This document shows positions 15,787 to 24,106 of a DNA stretch of 49,312 bases, piece after piece. Under the pieces are notes generated by a model. That model ran no database searches. It was not told where the DNA came from and was given only the letters and a program-made list of their open reading frames with translations. Origin of the DNA: M0108 sp937862735. GTDB lineage: Bacteria > Pseudomonadota > Gammaproteobacteria > Chromatiales > Chromatiaceae. The DNA is taken from the NCBI GenBank assembly GCA_937862735.1, contig CALMDH010000283.1, forward strand, positions 1-49,312. Direction: 5' to 3'. The position numbers were made by a program, and so were the translations under genes. Every line of letters begins with the position of its first letter. Position 1 is the first letter of the stretch.

Positions 15787-16235
15787 TGACCACCCCCGCC
15801 ACCCCGGCGCCCCGCTACCGCAATTACGGGGAGCTGATCAACCCCGCGACCAACACCTGCAAATTCTGGCTGGTGGAGGAGCGGCAGGGGGCGGTCTGGG
15901 TGCGGCACGGACGCATCACCCCGACCATGGGCAGCACCCCGGAGGAGCGCTGTCGCACCCTGATCGCCCACCCGAACACGGCGGCGGTCAAGCGGGTGGG
16001 GCAGCTGGTGGGCGCTGGCGCCCTGATGACCGCGGTGGTCCGCGCCAAGGACAAGGCCAAGGAAGGTTACACGCTCCTTTGGGAGCCGTTGGCCGGCCAG
16101 CCGGATCGGGAACTGACCGCGTCCCCCCCGGCGACAACGGACGCGGCGCCCCGTCCCACCCCGGAGCCCGCTCCGGACGCGACCCCACCGGAATCACCCG
16201 CGCACTGGACCTCCCAGGCGCGGCACTGGTTCTAA
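15786..16235 (+). CDS. WGR-domain protein ending in Arg-His-Trp-Phe
   Basis: The 149-residue protein starts at the ATG in TGATG, coupled to the ATPase. Residues about 12-100 resemble a WGR domain: NTCKFWLVEERQGAVWVRHG (the W-x-x-x-G core) and KDKAKEGYTLLW near its end. WGR domains occur in PARPs and in bacterial nucleic-acid-linked proteins. A Pro/Ala/Thr/Glu-rich linker (about 108-138) leads to a conserved-looking tail HWTSQARHWF. That tail matches the C-termini of the proteins encoded at 16422 and 19605. A hairpin follows at 16242. Confidence 0.65.
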   Translation: MTTPATPAPRYRNYGELINPATNTCKFWLVEERQGAVWVRHGRITPTMGSTPEERCRTLIAHPNTAAVKRVGQLVGAGALMTAVVRAKDKAKEGYTLLWEPLAGQPDRELTASPPATTDAAPRPTPEPAPDATPPESPAHWTSQARHWF

Positions 16236-16241
16236 CCGGCG

Positions 16242-16276
16242 GCGCGGGCCAGACAGTCTCCCTGTCAGGCCCGTGC
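16242..16276 (+). other. strong hairpin after the WGR gene
   Basis: CGGGCC-A-GACAG (16245-16256) pairs with CTGTC-A-GGCCCG (16262-16273) around TCTCC, with one A-A mismatch and further weak pairs outside. No T-run follows, so it may be an RNA processing or stability element rather than a terminator. Confidence 0.45.
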
Positions 16277-16322
16277 CCGCTCACCCTGACCCCGCGCGCG
16301 GCGGTGACGGACGGCACTCCCC

Positions 16323-16385
16323 GTGAGTACCTTCCGCGCCGTTCGCGCTTTTTTTTATCCCGGTTCGCGCCCCGGGGTTACTCAC
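16323..16385 (+). promoter_or_regulatory. structured leader with T8 tract before the gene at 16422 (possible attenuator)
   Basis: GTGAGTACC (16323-16331) can pair with GGTTACTCAC (16376-16385). Between them a small CGCG/GCGC hairpin (about 16335-16348) is followed directly by eight T (16349-16356), like an intrinsic terminator. Closing the outer stem would enclose the terminator, so the arrangement could work as an attenuator 37 bases before the next ATG. Confidence 0.4.
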
Positions 16386-16421
16386 GACTGGCGGTCGCGC
16401 CCCGCCCTGGAGAAAAAAACG

Positions 16422-17294
16422 ATGACCAGGAGACCGTTTGCGCCCCCCCAGCCCGTGTCCTGCCGCGGCTACACGACGGTCGATATCGAGGCCTGCGTGC
16501 GCCGGCCGACGGCGGCGGCCCAGGACCAGTTTCTGGCGGACTTTCGCCGCTGGGGGATAGGGCTGTGGGCCAACGAGCTCAACGCCCTCCGGCTGCTGGT
16601 GGATCTGTGCCAGGACTGGCGCAGCTTCGCGCTGCTGGAGCGGGTCGCCGCGCTGGAACTGCCGAGCTTTTACCTGTGGATTCGCCGCTCACGGACGCCG
16701 GAAGCGCTGAGCCGCTTGTTTGGGGATTACGTGGTGGCCCACCAGGCCGTGGGCATGCACCTGCCGCGCTGCAGCGGTTTGTTCCCGCTGGGGTGGCTGG
16801 TGACGTCGCCGCTGGAGCTGGGCGCGATGCTCCGCCCCTGGCAATTCGTCGCCCAGGGCCCGGTGGGCACGCCGCCGAACTGGGCGTTTCCCGCCCGCGC
16901 GTTGCTCGACCCGCTGCTGGCTAAACTCACCGCGGAACGGGGCGCCGCCGACGCGCGGGCCCGGCTGGATGACGCGGCCCTGGAGGTGCTGCTGACGCCA
17001 GCGGAAGCGGTGACCGTGGTCTCACGCCGCCAGGCGCGGGCCTATGTGGTCCACGGCAGTGGCGGTCCCCAGCGTCGCCTGGACGCGCCACCCGCCGGGG
17101 AGCCGCTGACGGTGGTCGCCACCCGGCCCGCGGCGGGCATCGCCTTGTGCTACGCCCACGCCGGGGGCTATGACCTGGTGACGGACCCCGCGCTCGCGGC
17201 CCTGCGCCCGGGCACGACGGTGGACGCTTCGCCACCGGGACCCCTCCGGAAGAGCGTGACCCCGCCGCTTTGGCAGGGGCGTATCTGGTTCTAA
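16422..17294 (+). CDS. unknown protein with C-terminal Arg-Ile-Trp-Phe; paralogue of the protein at 19605
   Basis: A 290-residue soluble protein of unknown family. The start is the ATG at 16422 with CTGGAG about 10 bases upstream; the frame from 16323 runs through the structured leader. It matches the 19605 protein along its length: a helical N-terminal half ending in PSFYLWI, a central block with RPWQF, Pro-Gly and NWAFP, and a C-terminal block with LCYAHAGGYDLV and a final LWQGRIWF. The shared Tyr-Ala-x-x-Gly-Gly-Tyr strand and the Trp-Phe terminus are the best hallmarks. It is the last gene of operon A, followed by a clear terminator at 17313. Confidence 0.65.
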   Translation: MTRRPFAPPQPVSCRGYTTVDIEACVRRPTAAAQDQFLADFRRWGIGLWANELNALRLLVDLCQDWRSFALLERVAALELPSFYLWIRRSRTPEALSRLFGDYVVAHQAVGMHLPRCSGLFPLGWLVTSPLELGAMLRPWQFVAQGPVGTPPNWAFPARALLDPLLAKLTAERGAADARARLDDAALEVLLTPAEAVTVVSRRQARAYVVHGSGGPQRRLDAPPAGEPLTVVATRPAAGIALCYAHAGGYDLVTDPALAALRPGTTVDASPPGPLRKSVTPPLWQGRIWF

Positions 17295-17312
17295 AAGCGC
17301 CGTACGACTCCA

Positions 17313-17355
17313 CCGCACAGACCCGCCGTAATCCGGCGACTGTGCGGTTTTGTTT
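17313..17355 (+). terminator. rho-independent terminator of operon A
   Basis: CCGCACAG (17313-17320) pairs with CTGTGCGG (17340-17347), with an inner CGCCG/CGGCG stem, followed by TTTTGTTT. Confidence 0.85.
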
Positions 17356-17529
17356 GCCCCGTAAAGCGCGTCGTACCCCGCACCCCCCCGCGTCAGGGCG
17401 GGTGGCAACGCGGTACGATTCTGCGGGCGTGCCGTCGCCCTTCTGCCACGGTATCCAACCGCCATACCATCGCCTCACCGCGCGGTTTTCCCTACAATGG
17501 CGCCCTGGTCTTACCCCGTGGAGAACCCC

Positions 17530-18561
17530 ATGCGTTTTTGGCTCACCCTGTGCACCGTCGCGTTACTGGGCGGCCTGTCCGGCTGCGATCACGCCCCCTC
17601 GGCTCCGGTGACGAGCGCCGGGAGCGGAAAGGAAGAAGCCGCGCCGGCCGCCGCCGCGCCGACGGTTGAGGAGAGTCTGCTGTATTACGGCGGCCGGCCC
17701 ACGGTCACCGATGCGCGCCTGCTGTACCTGTCCGCCTATCAGCAGCAGAACCTGGGTCAGCCTGACGCGCTGAGCCCCGCGGCGCTGGGCCAGCGGCTGG
17801 CGGCACACGCCCAGCGGGCCCTGGGCGGCGACACGGCGGCCTTTGCCCGCCACCCGCCGCTGCTCAGCCTGCTGAGCCTGACGGTCGGCGCCCGGGATCA
17901 CAGCCTCGACTTCGGCCCGCTGTACGCCCGCGAAATCCTGCGCCGGCCGTCGCTGACCCTGCTCGGCACGGTTCCGGCCGCCGGCGCGCAACCGGGGACC
18001 CCGGCTTACGGCGCGCCGCTGGAGGCGCTGTTCGCTCAGGGCGCCCGGCTGCTCCAGGCCACCTCCCTCGCCTGTGAGCCGGCGCGCCCCGCACCGGACG
18101 CCGCGCCGGCGGACGGCGGGGGGCGCCTGGCCGACCCTCACTACGGGGTGGCGAACGTCATTCACCAGCAGAGCTATACCTGCGCGCGCCGGGTGGCCCC
18201 GGCGGACGGGCACGATCCCCTGGGGCTGTATCAGGTGGGCGTGACGGCGTTCCCGGTGCATGAGGCCCCGCCCGCGGTCACGCGCGACTTCGGCTACGCC
18301 GGGATTACCGGCACCCTGGCCCGGGCCGGCGATCCGCTCGTCATTGTCACCCTGCCCTGGCTAGATGAGTTCCCCCATCTGGGCGGCGATCAGGCGGCCT
18401 GGACGCTGCTCGACGAGCTCAAGATGGCCCTGCCGACCGGCTGGTATTACCTGCTCAGCGCCGCCCCCCCGGGCGTCCCCGGCGGCGGCCTGATGCTCTA
18501 CGCCGGCCGCCAGGAGGAGGGCGCGGTGACGCCCACCGCCCTGGGCGCCTTGCCCTATTAG
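17530..18561 (+). CDS. lipoprotein of unknown function (343 aa)
   Basis: A lipoprotein signal is clear: RFWLTLCTVALLGGLSGC with the lipobox Cys at about residue 19, followed by a low-complexity Ala/Pro/Ser/Glu linker. The mature part has a helical region (residues 55-150) and a beta-rich C-terminal half ending in LPTGWYYLLSAAPPG and LMLYAGRQEEG. The family is not recognised. GTGGAG about 7 bases before the ATG supports the start. It lies between the two WF-tail operons but has its own upstream region after the operon A terminator, so it need not belong to them. Confidence 0.7.
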   Translation: MRFWLTLCTVALLGGLSGCDHAPSAPVTSAGSGKEEAAPAAAAPTVEESLLYYGGRPTVTDARLLYLSAYQQQNLGQPDALSPAALGQRLAAHAQRALGGDTAAFARHPPLLSLLSLTVGARDHSLDFGPLYAREILRRPSLTLLGTVPAAGAQPGTPAYGAPLEALFAQGARLLQATSLACEPARPAPDAAPADGGGRLADPHYGVANVIHQQSYTCARRVAPADGHDPLGLYQVGVTAFPVHEAPPAVTRDFGYAGITGTLARAGDPLVIVTLPWLDEFPHLGGDQAAWTLLDELKMALPTGWYYLLSAAPPGVPGGGLMLYAGRQEEGAVTPTALGALPY

Positions 18562-18907
18562 CGCCCCCGGCGCCACGTCCCCGTGCCGGCCGGCGCGCAC
18601 CGTTTGCCCGCCCGGGGTGCGCTATCGTGACCATCCGCGGTCTGGCAGCCACCGCCCCGGGTCGGCGCGGACCACTCCCCTCCCGACCCGTGGCCCGGCG
18701 CCTCACCCCGGCGCGCGCCCGGCCCGCGCTCCCCCTTTCTCCGACGCACCGCGTCCTTGTGCTGGCAAGTATTCCAGCGACAGGTAACCCTCACCGGCAA
18801 CGGTATGCGGGTTCCCGGGTGTGCCCGTTTCCGGGCCGGTCGGTTGGCAGGCGCAGCCAACCGCCGCCGCTTGATTCATCGCCGTTGCGCACGGCCAGGA
18901 GTGACAC
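18562..18907 (+). promoter_or_regulatory. 346-bp leader region of operon B
   Basis: No gene is seen. It holds copy 2 of the shared leader (18735-18785) and a perfect hairpin CGGTTGGC-AGGCGCA-GCCAACCG at 18841-18863, 44 bases before the ATG at 18908. Confidence 0.45.
18735..18785 (+). repeat. shared leader element, copy 2
   Basis: CTTTCTCCGACG, CACCGC, then GTCCTTGTGCTGGCAAGTAT and TCCAGCGACAGG match copy 1 at 13249-13303 with a few substitutions and short gaps. The inverted repeat GCTGG/CCAGC with an 8-base spacer is kept in both. Confidence 0.6.
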
Positions 18908-19621
18908 ATGACCTCACGTTTCATCAGTCGCATTGGCGACTCCCTGCGCGATTTCGCGCATTCGCTCGCCGTGCAATGCACGGGCTACAACCTGCCGAAG
19001 GGCACCATCCGTTTTAACGGTACGCTGCACGGCGACCGGGTCTTCCAGGTCCTGGGAGGGCCGCGGGTGGAGTATCTGGAATTGCTGGCCGCCAGCGTCC
19101 ACCTGGATGTGAACCGCCTGGGCGAACGGCTCTCGCAGTGGATGACCGGCTACAGCAAGGCCATGGACGGGCTGAGCGTGAAGCAGCTGGAGGTGGCGAA
19201 GCTGATGGATTCCCGCGTGCGGGTCGCCCTGGCGCAACGGATGCGTCAGGCCCGCCGGTGGCAAGCCTTTGACACGGTGTTCCCCACCCTGGACCGGACC
19301 TTTGCCGTGCCGCCGGGGCTCGCCCAGGACGTGCGGACCATCCGCCTGACGGGAGCGCCGGGCGATCAGCCGGCGCTGTTTGCGCCGTTCGTCGCCGGTA
19401 CCTGGCTGCCCAGTGGCTATCAGGACATCTGGGACGTCCCGGAGGATTTCATCAAGGAGCGGATCTGGGCGGGTTTCATCGCCTTTGAAGGACACGATGG
19501 GACCACCCTGCGCCCCCAGCCCCACCGCCCGGTGGCCTGGCAGCGCGGGGAGGAGGCCGCAGCGCTGCCGGCGCTGTGGGCCGTGTGCGTCAGGGAGGCC
19601 GGTCATGGACATCAACCTTGA
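18908..19621 (+). CDS. unknown protein, first gene of operon B (237 aa)
   Basis: The family is not recognised. AGGAG lies 7 bases before the ATG. The N-terminus (ISRIGDSLRDFAHSLAVQ) could form an amphipathic helix. A Gly-rich strand region is followed by a long helical part (about 65-125, with SVKQLEVAKLMDSRVRVALA) and an aromatic-rich C-terminal part (GTWLPSGYQDIWDVPEDF). No signal peptide or catalytic motif is evident. Its end overlaps the start of the 19605 gene by 17 bases, so the two are translationally coupled. Unlike its partner it does not end in Trp-Phe. Confidence 0.6.
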   Translation: MTSRFISRIGDSLRDFAHSLAVQCTGYNLPKGTIRFNGTLHGDRVFQVLGGPRVEYLELLAASVHLDVNRLGERLSQWMTGYSKAMDGLSVKQLEVAKLMDSRVRVALAQRMRQARRWQAFDTVFPTLDRTFAVPPGLAQDVRTIRLTGAPGDQPALFAPFVAGTWLPSGYQDIWDVPEDFIKERIWAGFIAFEGHDGTTLRPQPHRPVAWQRGEEAAALPALWAVCVREAGHGHQP

Positions 19622-20426
19622 TCTTCGCCCCCTGCTGGCCACCGGCGACGAGGCCGTGCTGGACGAGCTGGTCCAGGCCTGCGTCGCCCACGGCGCGGCG
19701 ATCACCTACCGCGGCGTGCCCGTGCTGCCGCTGTTGCTGGATGCGCAGCGCTTTGCGGCGCTCAATGCCATCGCCCAGGCCCGCCCGCCGGGGTTTTATC
19801 AGGTCTTGCGCGCCAGCCATGGCTACAACGAGGGGCACCGCCTCTGGCGGCGACTGGTGGCGCAGGTGGCCGGCATGGAAGCGGTCTTTAGCCCGCTGCT
19901 TGCCTGGCAGGAGCTGGTCACGGTGATGGCGTCGGAGCTGGATGTGACGCGAATTGTCGCGGACTGGCAGTTTGCGCCCGACACCCCGGGCGCGGGCTGC
20001 ACCCTGGAGGTGCCCTGGGAATTTCCCGAGGCGCCGGTGGCCCGCACACTGGCGGACCATTTCCAGCGTGTGGGCGGGGCCGCGGCGAAGCCGCTGGCGC
20101 CGGAGACGATGACGCGCATTGCCGCCCAGGTGAGCTATCAGGGGCGGTTGCCGGGAACCCCGATCACGCCCGCGTCGCGGGCCTGCGCCGATGGCTACCT
20201 GAGTGGGCTCAGCCACGGACCGCGCTACCGGGAGGGCACCCGACCGGCGTCGTTCTATGACATCCGGGCGGTGATCCCGGCCAAAGAACTGGTGCTGGTG
20301 TTTTATGCCACCGGCGGCTATGAGGTGGTGCGCAATCGCGCCATCGCCCAGGGCGAAGGGGGGCCGCTCTTTGCGCTGGACACGGCGCCCAGTCCCCCGG
20401 CATGGGCGACCCGGGCGTGGTTCTGA
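19605..20426 (+). CDS. unknown protein with C-terminal Arg-Ala-Trp-Phe; paralogue of the protein at 16422
   Basis: A 273-residue protein. AGGGAGG about 6 bases before the ATG at 19605 decides the start. It aligns with the 16422 product over most of its length: VLPLLLDAQ, PPGFYQVLRAS, ADWQFAPDTPGAG, VPWEFPE, LVFYATGGYEVV and the end AWATRAWF. No known catalytic motif, signal peptide or membrane helix is visible. A domain shared only by these two proteins, plus the tail shared with the WGR protein, ties operons A and B together. A strong terminator follows at 20452. Confidence 0.65.
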   Translation: MDINLDLRPLLATGDEAVLDELVQACVAHGAAITYRGVPVLPLLLDAQRFAALNAIAQARPPGFYQVLRASHGYNEGHRLWRRLVAQVAGMEAVFSPLLAWQELVTVMASELDVTRIVADWQFAPDTPGAGCTLEVPWEFPEAPVARTLADHFQRVGGAAAKPLAPETMTRIAAQVSYQGRLPGTPITPASRACADGYLSGLSHGPRYREGTRPASFYDIRAVIPAKELVLVFYATGGYEVVRNRAIAQGEGGPLFALDTAPSPPAWATRAWF

Positions 20427-20451
20427 CCCGGAGGGTCGTCGGCCAGCAACT

Positions 20452-20507
20452 CCCGCGGACGAGGTGCAGGACTTCCCCCTGCACCCGCCCGCGGGGGTCT
20501 TTTTTTG
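20452..20507 (+). terminator. rho-independent terminator of operon B
   Basis: CCCGCG (20452-20457) pairs with CGCGGG (20490-20495), with an inner GGTGCAGG/CCTGCACC stem, then a T-run at about 20500-20506. Confidence 0.8.
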
Positions 20508-20541
20508 CCCGCGTGCCGGGCGCGGCCGCGCCGGGGGGCGG

Positions 20542-23500
20542 TCAGGGCGTCCAGTGCACGACCGGACTGGCCTGCCCCTTGTCGTTGGTGGCGATGAGCT
20601 GCACCTCATGCAGCCCCCGCGCCAGTTGCGCCGTGCTGAAGGACACGGCAGCGCTGGTGCTCTGCCCGGGATCCACCAGCGTCCCGGGGGCGTCGGCATA
20701 GCGCAGCTGCCACTGGTAGCGGGCGATGCGGCCCATGGGCACCGTGCACTGCGCCTTGAGCGTCAGGGCGGTGACGCCGTCGCCGCTGGCGGTCAGGGCA
20801 CAGTGCGGGGGCTCGCCGGCGATCAGGGTGACCGTGGCGGGGGCGCTGGCCGTGCGCCCATAGTTGGTCTCCAGCTGCACCTCGAGGGCGTAGTCGCCGG
20901 GGCGGGGCGCCTCAAAGCGCATGTTGCTGACCAGACGGTCGCTGACCACCTGCCCGTTGACCAGGAAGCGCAGGGCGGTCACCCGCTCCTGCTCCAGCAG
21001 CCCCCCGGCATACCAGTAGACCGACACCGGCGCGGGCGCGCGCCGCCATTGATCGCCGACCACCAGCCGGGTGTCGAGGGTGATCGCCAGCGGGTCCGGC
21101 ACGGTCAGGGTGTCTTCCAGCACCGCCTCATGCCCGCGGGTATCGGTGATGCGCAGGCGCAGCGGATGGCTGCCGGTGGTGCGCAACGCCACCGTGACGT
21201 CGGCGTCGTGCCGCTGGTCGACCTGCGCCTGCGGCGGAAAGTCTCAGGTGTAGGTCAGCGGCTCATCGCCCAGAGGGGTGCGCGTCTGGCTCACGGTGTA
21301 GCGCACGGTGGTCGGGTCGTATTCGCGCAGCACCTTGGCGGTCCAGGCGAAGGTGGGGAAGACGTAGGTCCAGGGACGAAGCGGCAACGCGGCCACCGTT
21401 TCGGTTTCCGTCCGATAGCCCGGCACCCAGGCGCGGTAGCGCAGGACCTGGTCGGCGTCCGGGGTGACGGTGTAGTCGAGCGCCACGCCGGGCTGCACGC
21501 TGCCGTCCGGCAACAGCCACTCCCCGGTGATCGTCAGACCCTCCGGCGGCGGCAACCGGCTGTGCAGGGGCAGGAGGGTGACTGCGTAGGCGTAGGTCCG
21601 CCCACTCTCGACCACGGTTGGCCCGGTGATGAGGGGGGTGCGCAGGCGTGGCGTCAGGACGGCGACGGCCCCCCGCGCCCGCTGCCAGGCGCCGGGGATG
21701 TCCGGCGCCGCCTCGTAACGTCCCAGGACCTCGAGGCTCCAGGTGGCGGTGATGTCCGCCGGCAGGTTGATCACCGGCCCGGTGCCGGTCAGCCAGTGGG
21801 TATCGCTCAGGCCGCGCCGCACCCGCCAGCGATAGTCGACCGGGCGCGGATCCGCCCCACTTCTCGCCGTCCAGGTCACCGCGTGCCCGGTGAAGGTGAA
21901 CTCCGGGCCGCTGAGGGTGAGGGTCGGCACATCGTAGATGTGGACCTGGGACGGCGCGCAGACGGCGCTCAGCCCGCTGTGGCGGTTGGTCAGCGTCGCC
22001 TGAAAGCGATAGATCCCCGCCGCCGGCAGGTGGGCGACATAGGCAAAGGCCCGCGTCTGGTCCGGCGCCGCGGGGAGTTCCTGCCAGTCGCCGTCGTCGA
22101 CCGCCTGCGCCCAGGCAATCGTCCCGACGTCGGTGTTGCGGTGACGATCCGCCGGCACCACCTTCTGCGCCGCCGCGGTGCCCGGCGTACCCGTGGCCTT
22201 GGCGGTCGTCACCTGGCAGTCCACCGGCGCGCCGGCGGCCACGGTGAGCGTGACCGCGCTGCTGGTGACCTTGGCCGCCGGTCCGGTGTGCGGCGAGCGA
22301 TACACCGCCTCGGCCACCAGCCGGTGGCGCCCGGCCGCCAGCCGGCCAACGGGCAGGGCAAACCCGCCGGTGGCCGCGATGACCTCGGTGGGCGTACCGA
22401 CCGCTTCGCGCTGCCAGCCGTCGGCGCGGGCGGTCTCGCGGTAGAGCTGGAGACGCCACGTCCCCATGGTCGCGGCATCGTAGTGATAGGCGCCCTCGCG
22501 ATAGGTGCCGAACGCCCCGGTGAGCACCAGATCCTGCGCGCTGTGCGGCGTCGGCGGGCGCTGGAGATTGAGACTGAGTTTCCCCGGCAGGGCGACGAAA
22601 TGCAGGACGCTGTCGCTGACCACCTCCGGGTGGCGGGTATAGAAGGCGCGCAGCTGCAGCCGTTGCTTGTCGCCCAGCGCGGCCAGCTCGGTGGTCAGCA
22701 CGGCGCGGGCGCTGCTGGTGGTCGAGCGCAGGTCATGCAGCACGGCGCCGCTGGCGACATCGGTGATCTGCAAGGTGACCCCGGGGTAGGGCGCGCCGTT
22801 GACCAGCACCCGGCCGGCCGCGTGGCGCCCGGGGCGCGTCGGCCAGGAGCCGTCCGGCAACCAGTCGGTCTGATAGCCCAGGGCGCCGGTGACCTGGTAG
22901 GTCAGCTGCGGTGGCGCGGGCTCGACGATCGCCAGCGGGGTCAGGACCGGCCCCGCGTCGGGGAGAAAGTGATAGACGCCGTCCTGCGCGACCAGCAGTC
23001 CCGGCTGGTAGCGGAGCGGCACCGTCCCGGCGGCCGCCTCCAGGTAGCCCTCGAGGCGCGCGGGCTGTCCCGCCAGCGGCGCCAGGCCGTCCGGCGGGTC
23101 GACCCAGTACCCGGCGCACACTGCCTGGCCGTCGGCGCCCGCGGCGGGCGGGGTGGCGTCCGTCGCCAGCACCCCGACGACGCCTGCGGGGCAGAGCGGG
23201 TCGGCGCGGCCTTCCAGGGCGAGACGCACCTGCTGGATCCGGCGCGCATACGCCGGCTCCACCCCGGTCACGGTCAGCCGCTCCGCCGGTGACCAGGCCC
23301 GCAGCGGGGCGCTCAGACGGCGCACCACGGCCTGGTTAATATCGACCTGCAAGGCGCCGTGCTCGCCTTCGGCGAGCTGCTCGGGATGCGCCCAGCGCAG
23401 GGGCAGGGTGAGCCGGCCGTCGTTGGCGGCAAAATCGTAACCGGGCAGGGTGAGCTGCGCCCCGGGGGCCAGGGTCTGCGTGCCGATCACCAGGCTGTCG

Positions 23501-23851
23501 CCGGCGTCGGCGGACAGGGTCAGGTTGAGGTCCGCGACGCCGGTAATCCCGCTCGGCTCCGAGGTCAGCGGCCACAGCCCGGAGGGATGGCGGACCGCCT
23601 GGGCGCCGACGACGCGCGGCAGGGCGATGGCCAGGGCGGTGAAACTGGCCGTGCAGGTGGTCGCCGCGGTGAGGGTGACGACGCCATCGGCACAATCCGG
23701 GTCGCCACTCCAGCCGGCGAAGACGCTGCCCGGGGCCGGCGTCGCGGCCAGGGCCACGACCGTGCCGGCGAGGAAGTCGGCCGCGCATTGTGCGCCGCAG
23801 TCCAGCCGGGGCGCTGAGGACGCGGCCGAAGCCCTCCTTGATGACGGTTAG
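20542..23851 (-). pseudogene. decayed gene of a large secreted beta-repeat (Ig-like/InlB_B-repeat) protein
   Basis: The reading frame 23757-21244 (837 residues) is followed, after an in-frame TGA at 21246-21244, by 234 more codons in the same frame down to 20542. Restoring the stop as Trp gives a natural YTWDFPPQ junction. At the 5' end, the start of an InlB_B-type repeat is visible but split by a frameshift: LTVIKEGFGRVLSAPAG is read in one frame (about 23849-23800) and LDCGAQCAADFLAGTVVALA in another. The frame upstream is then cut by stops near 23852, at the edge of the integrase region. The body consists of beta-rich segments of Ig/PKD-like type, e.g. FTFTGHAVTWTARSG and SLEVLGRYEAAP. The likely ancestor was a secreted or surface protein. 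Both truncation and point decay support a pseudogene. Confidence 0.75.
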
Positions 23852-23924
23852 CTAGTAGGTCATTTCTTGTCATTTCACACCATAACCAGTAAGAGGCCAG
23901 ACAACCCGCAAGCCCCTTGTTTTT

Positions 23925-24024
23925 TAACATCGGCCACGTTTAGGTTATGCTTTGTTGCGGAGCGTGGGTAACATCGTTTAACATCGTTTTTAGTTACCCA
24001 TACGTTACCCCTCAACCGGGTAAC
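23925..24024. promoter_or_regulatory. repeat cluster upstream of the integrase gene
   Basis: TAACATCG occurs at 23925-23932, 23969-23976 and 23979-23986. GGGTAAC or its complement GTTACCC occurs at 23966-23972, 23993-23999, 24004-24010 and 24018-24024, forming two inverted pairs. Such repeats next to an integrase are typical of integrase or excisionase arm sites or of an operator. The int promoter probably lies here, in the only AT-rich part of the area. Confidence 0.5.
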
Positions 24025-24106
24025 GCGACGGAGACAGGCCCCGGGCTGGATACCAGCCAACCCGAGGCCCTGACCATCAACCCAACCTGTAAGCGAGGTT
24101 CGGCCC

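Noticed and set aside
18908..19621. Trp-Phe tail on the first operon B protein
   Set aside because: Its C-terminus is GHGHQP; only its partner and two operon A proteins carry the tail.
20305..23292. 995-codon plus-strand open frame
   Set aside because: Arg/Gly-rich shadow antisense to the decayed beta-repeat gene; crosses the operon B terminator.
23840..23900. tRNA gene as integration site of the element
   Set aside because: No cloverleaf or tRNA 3' end is recognisable; the left flank is protein-coding pseudogene.
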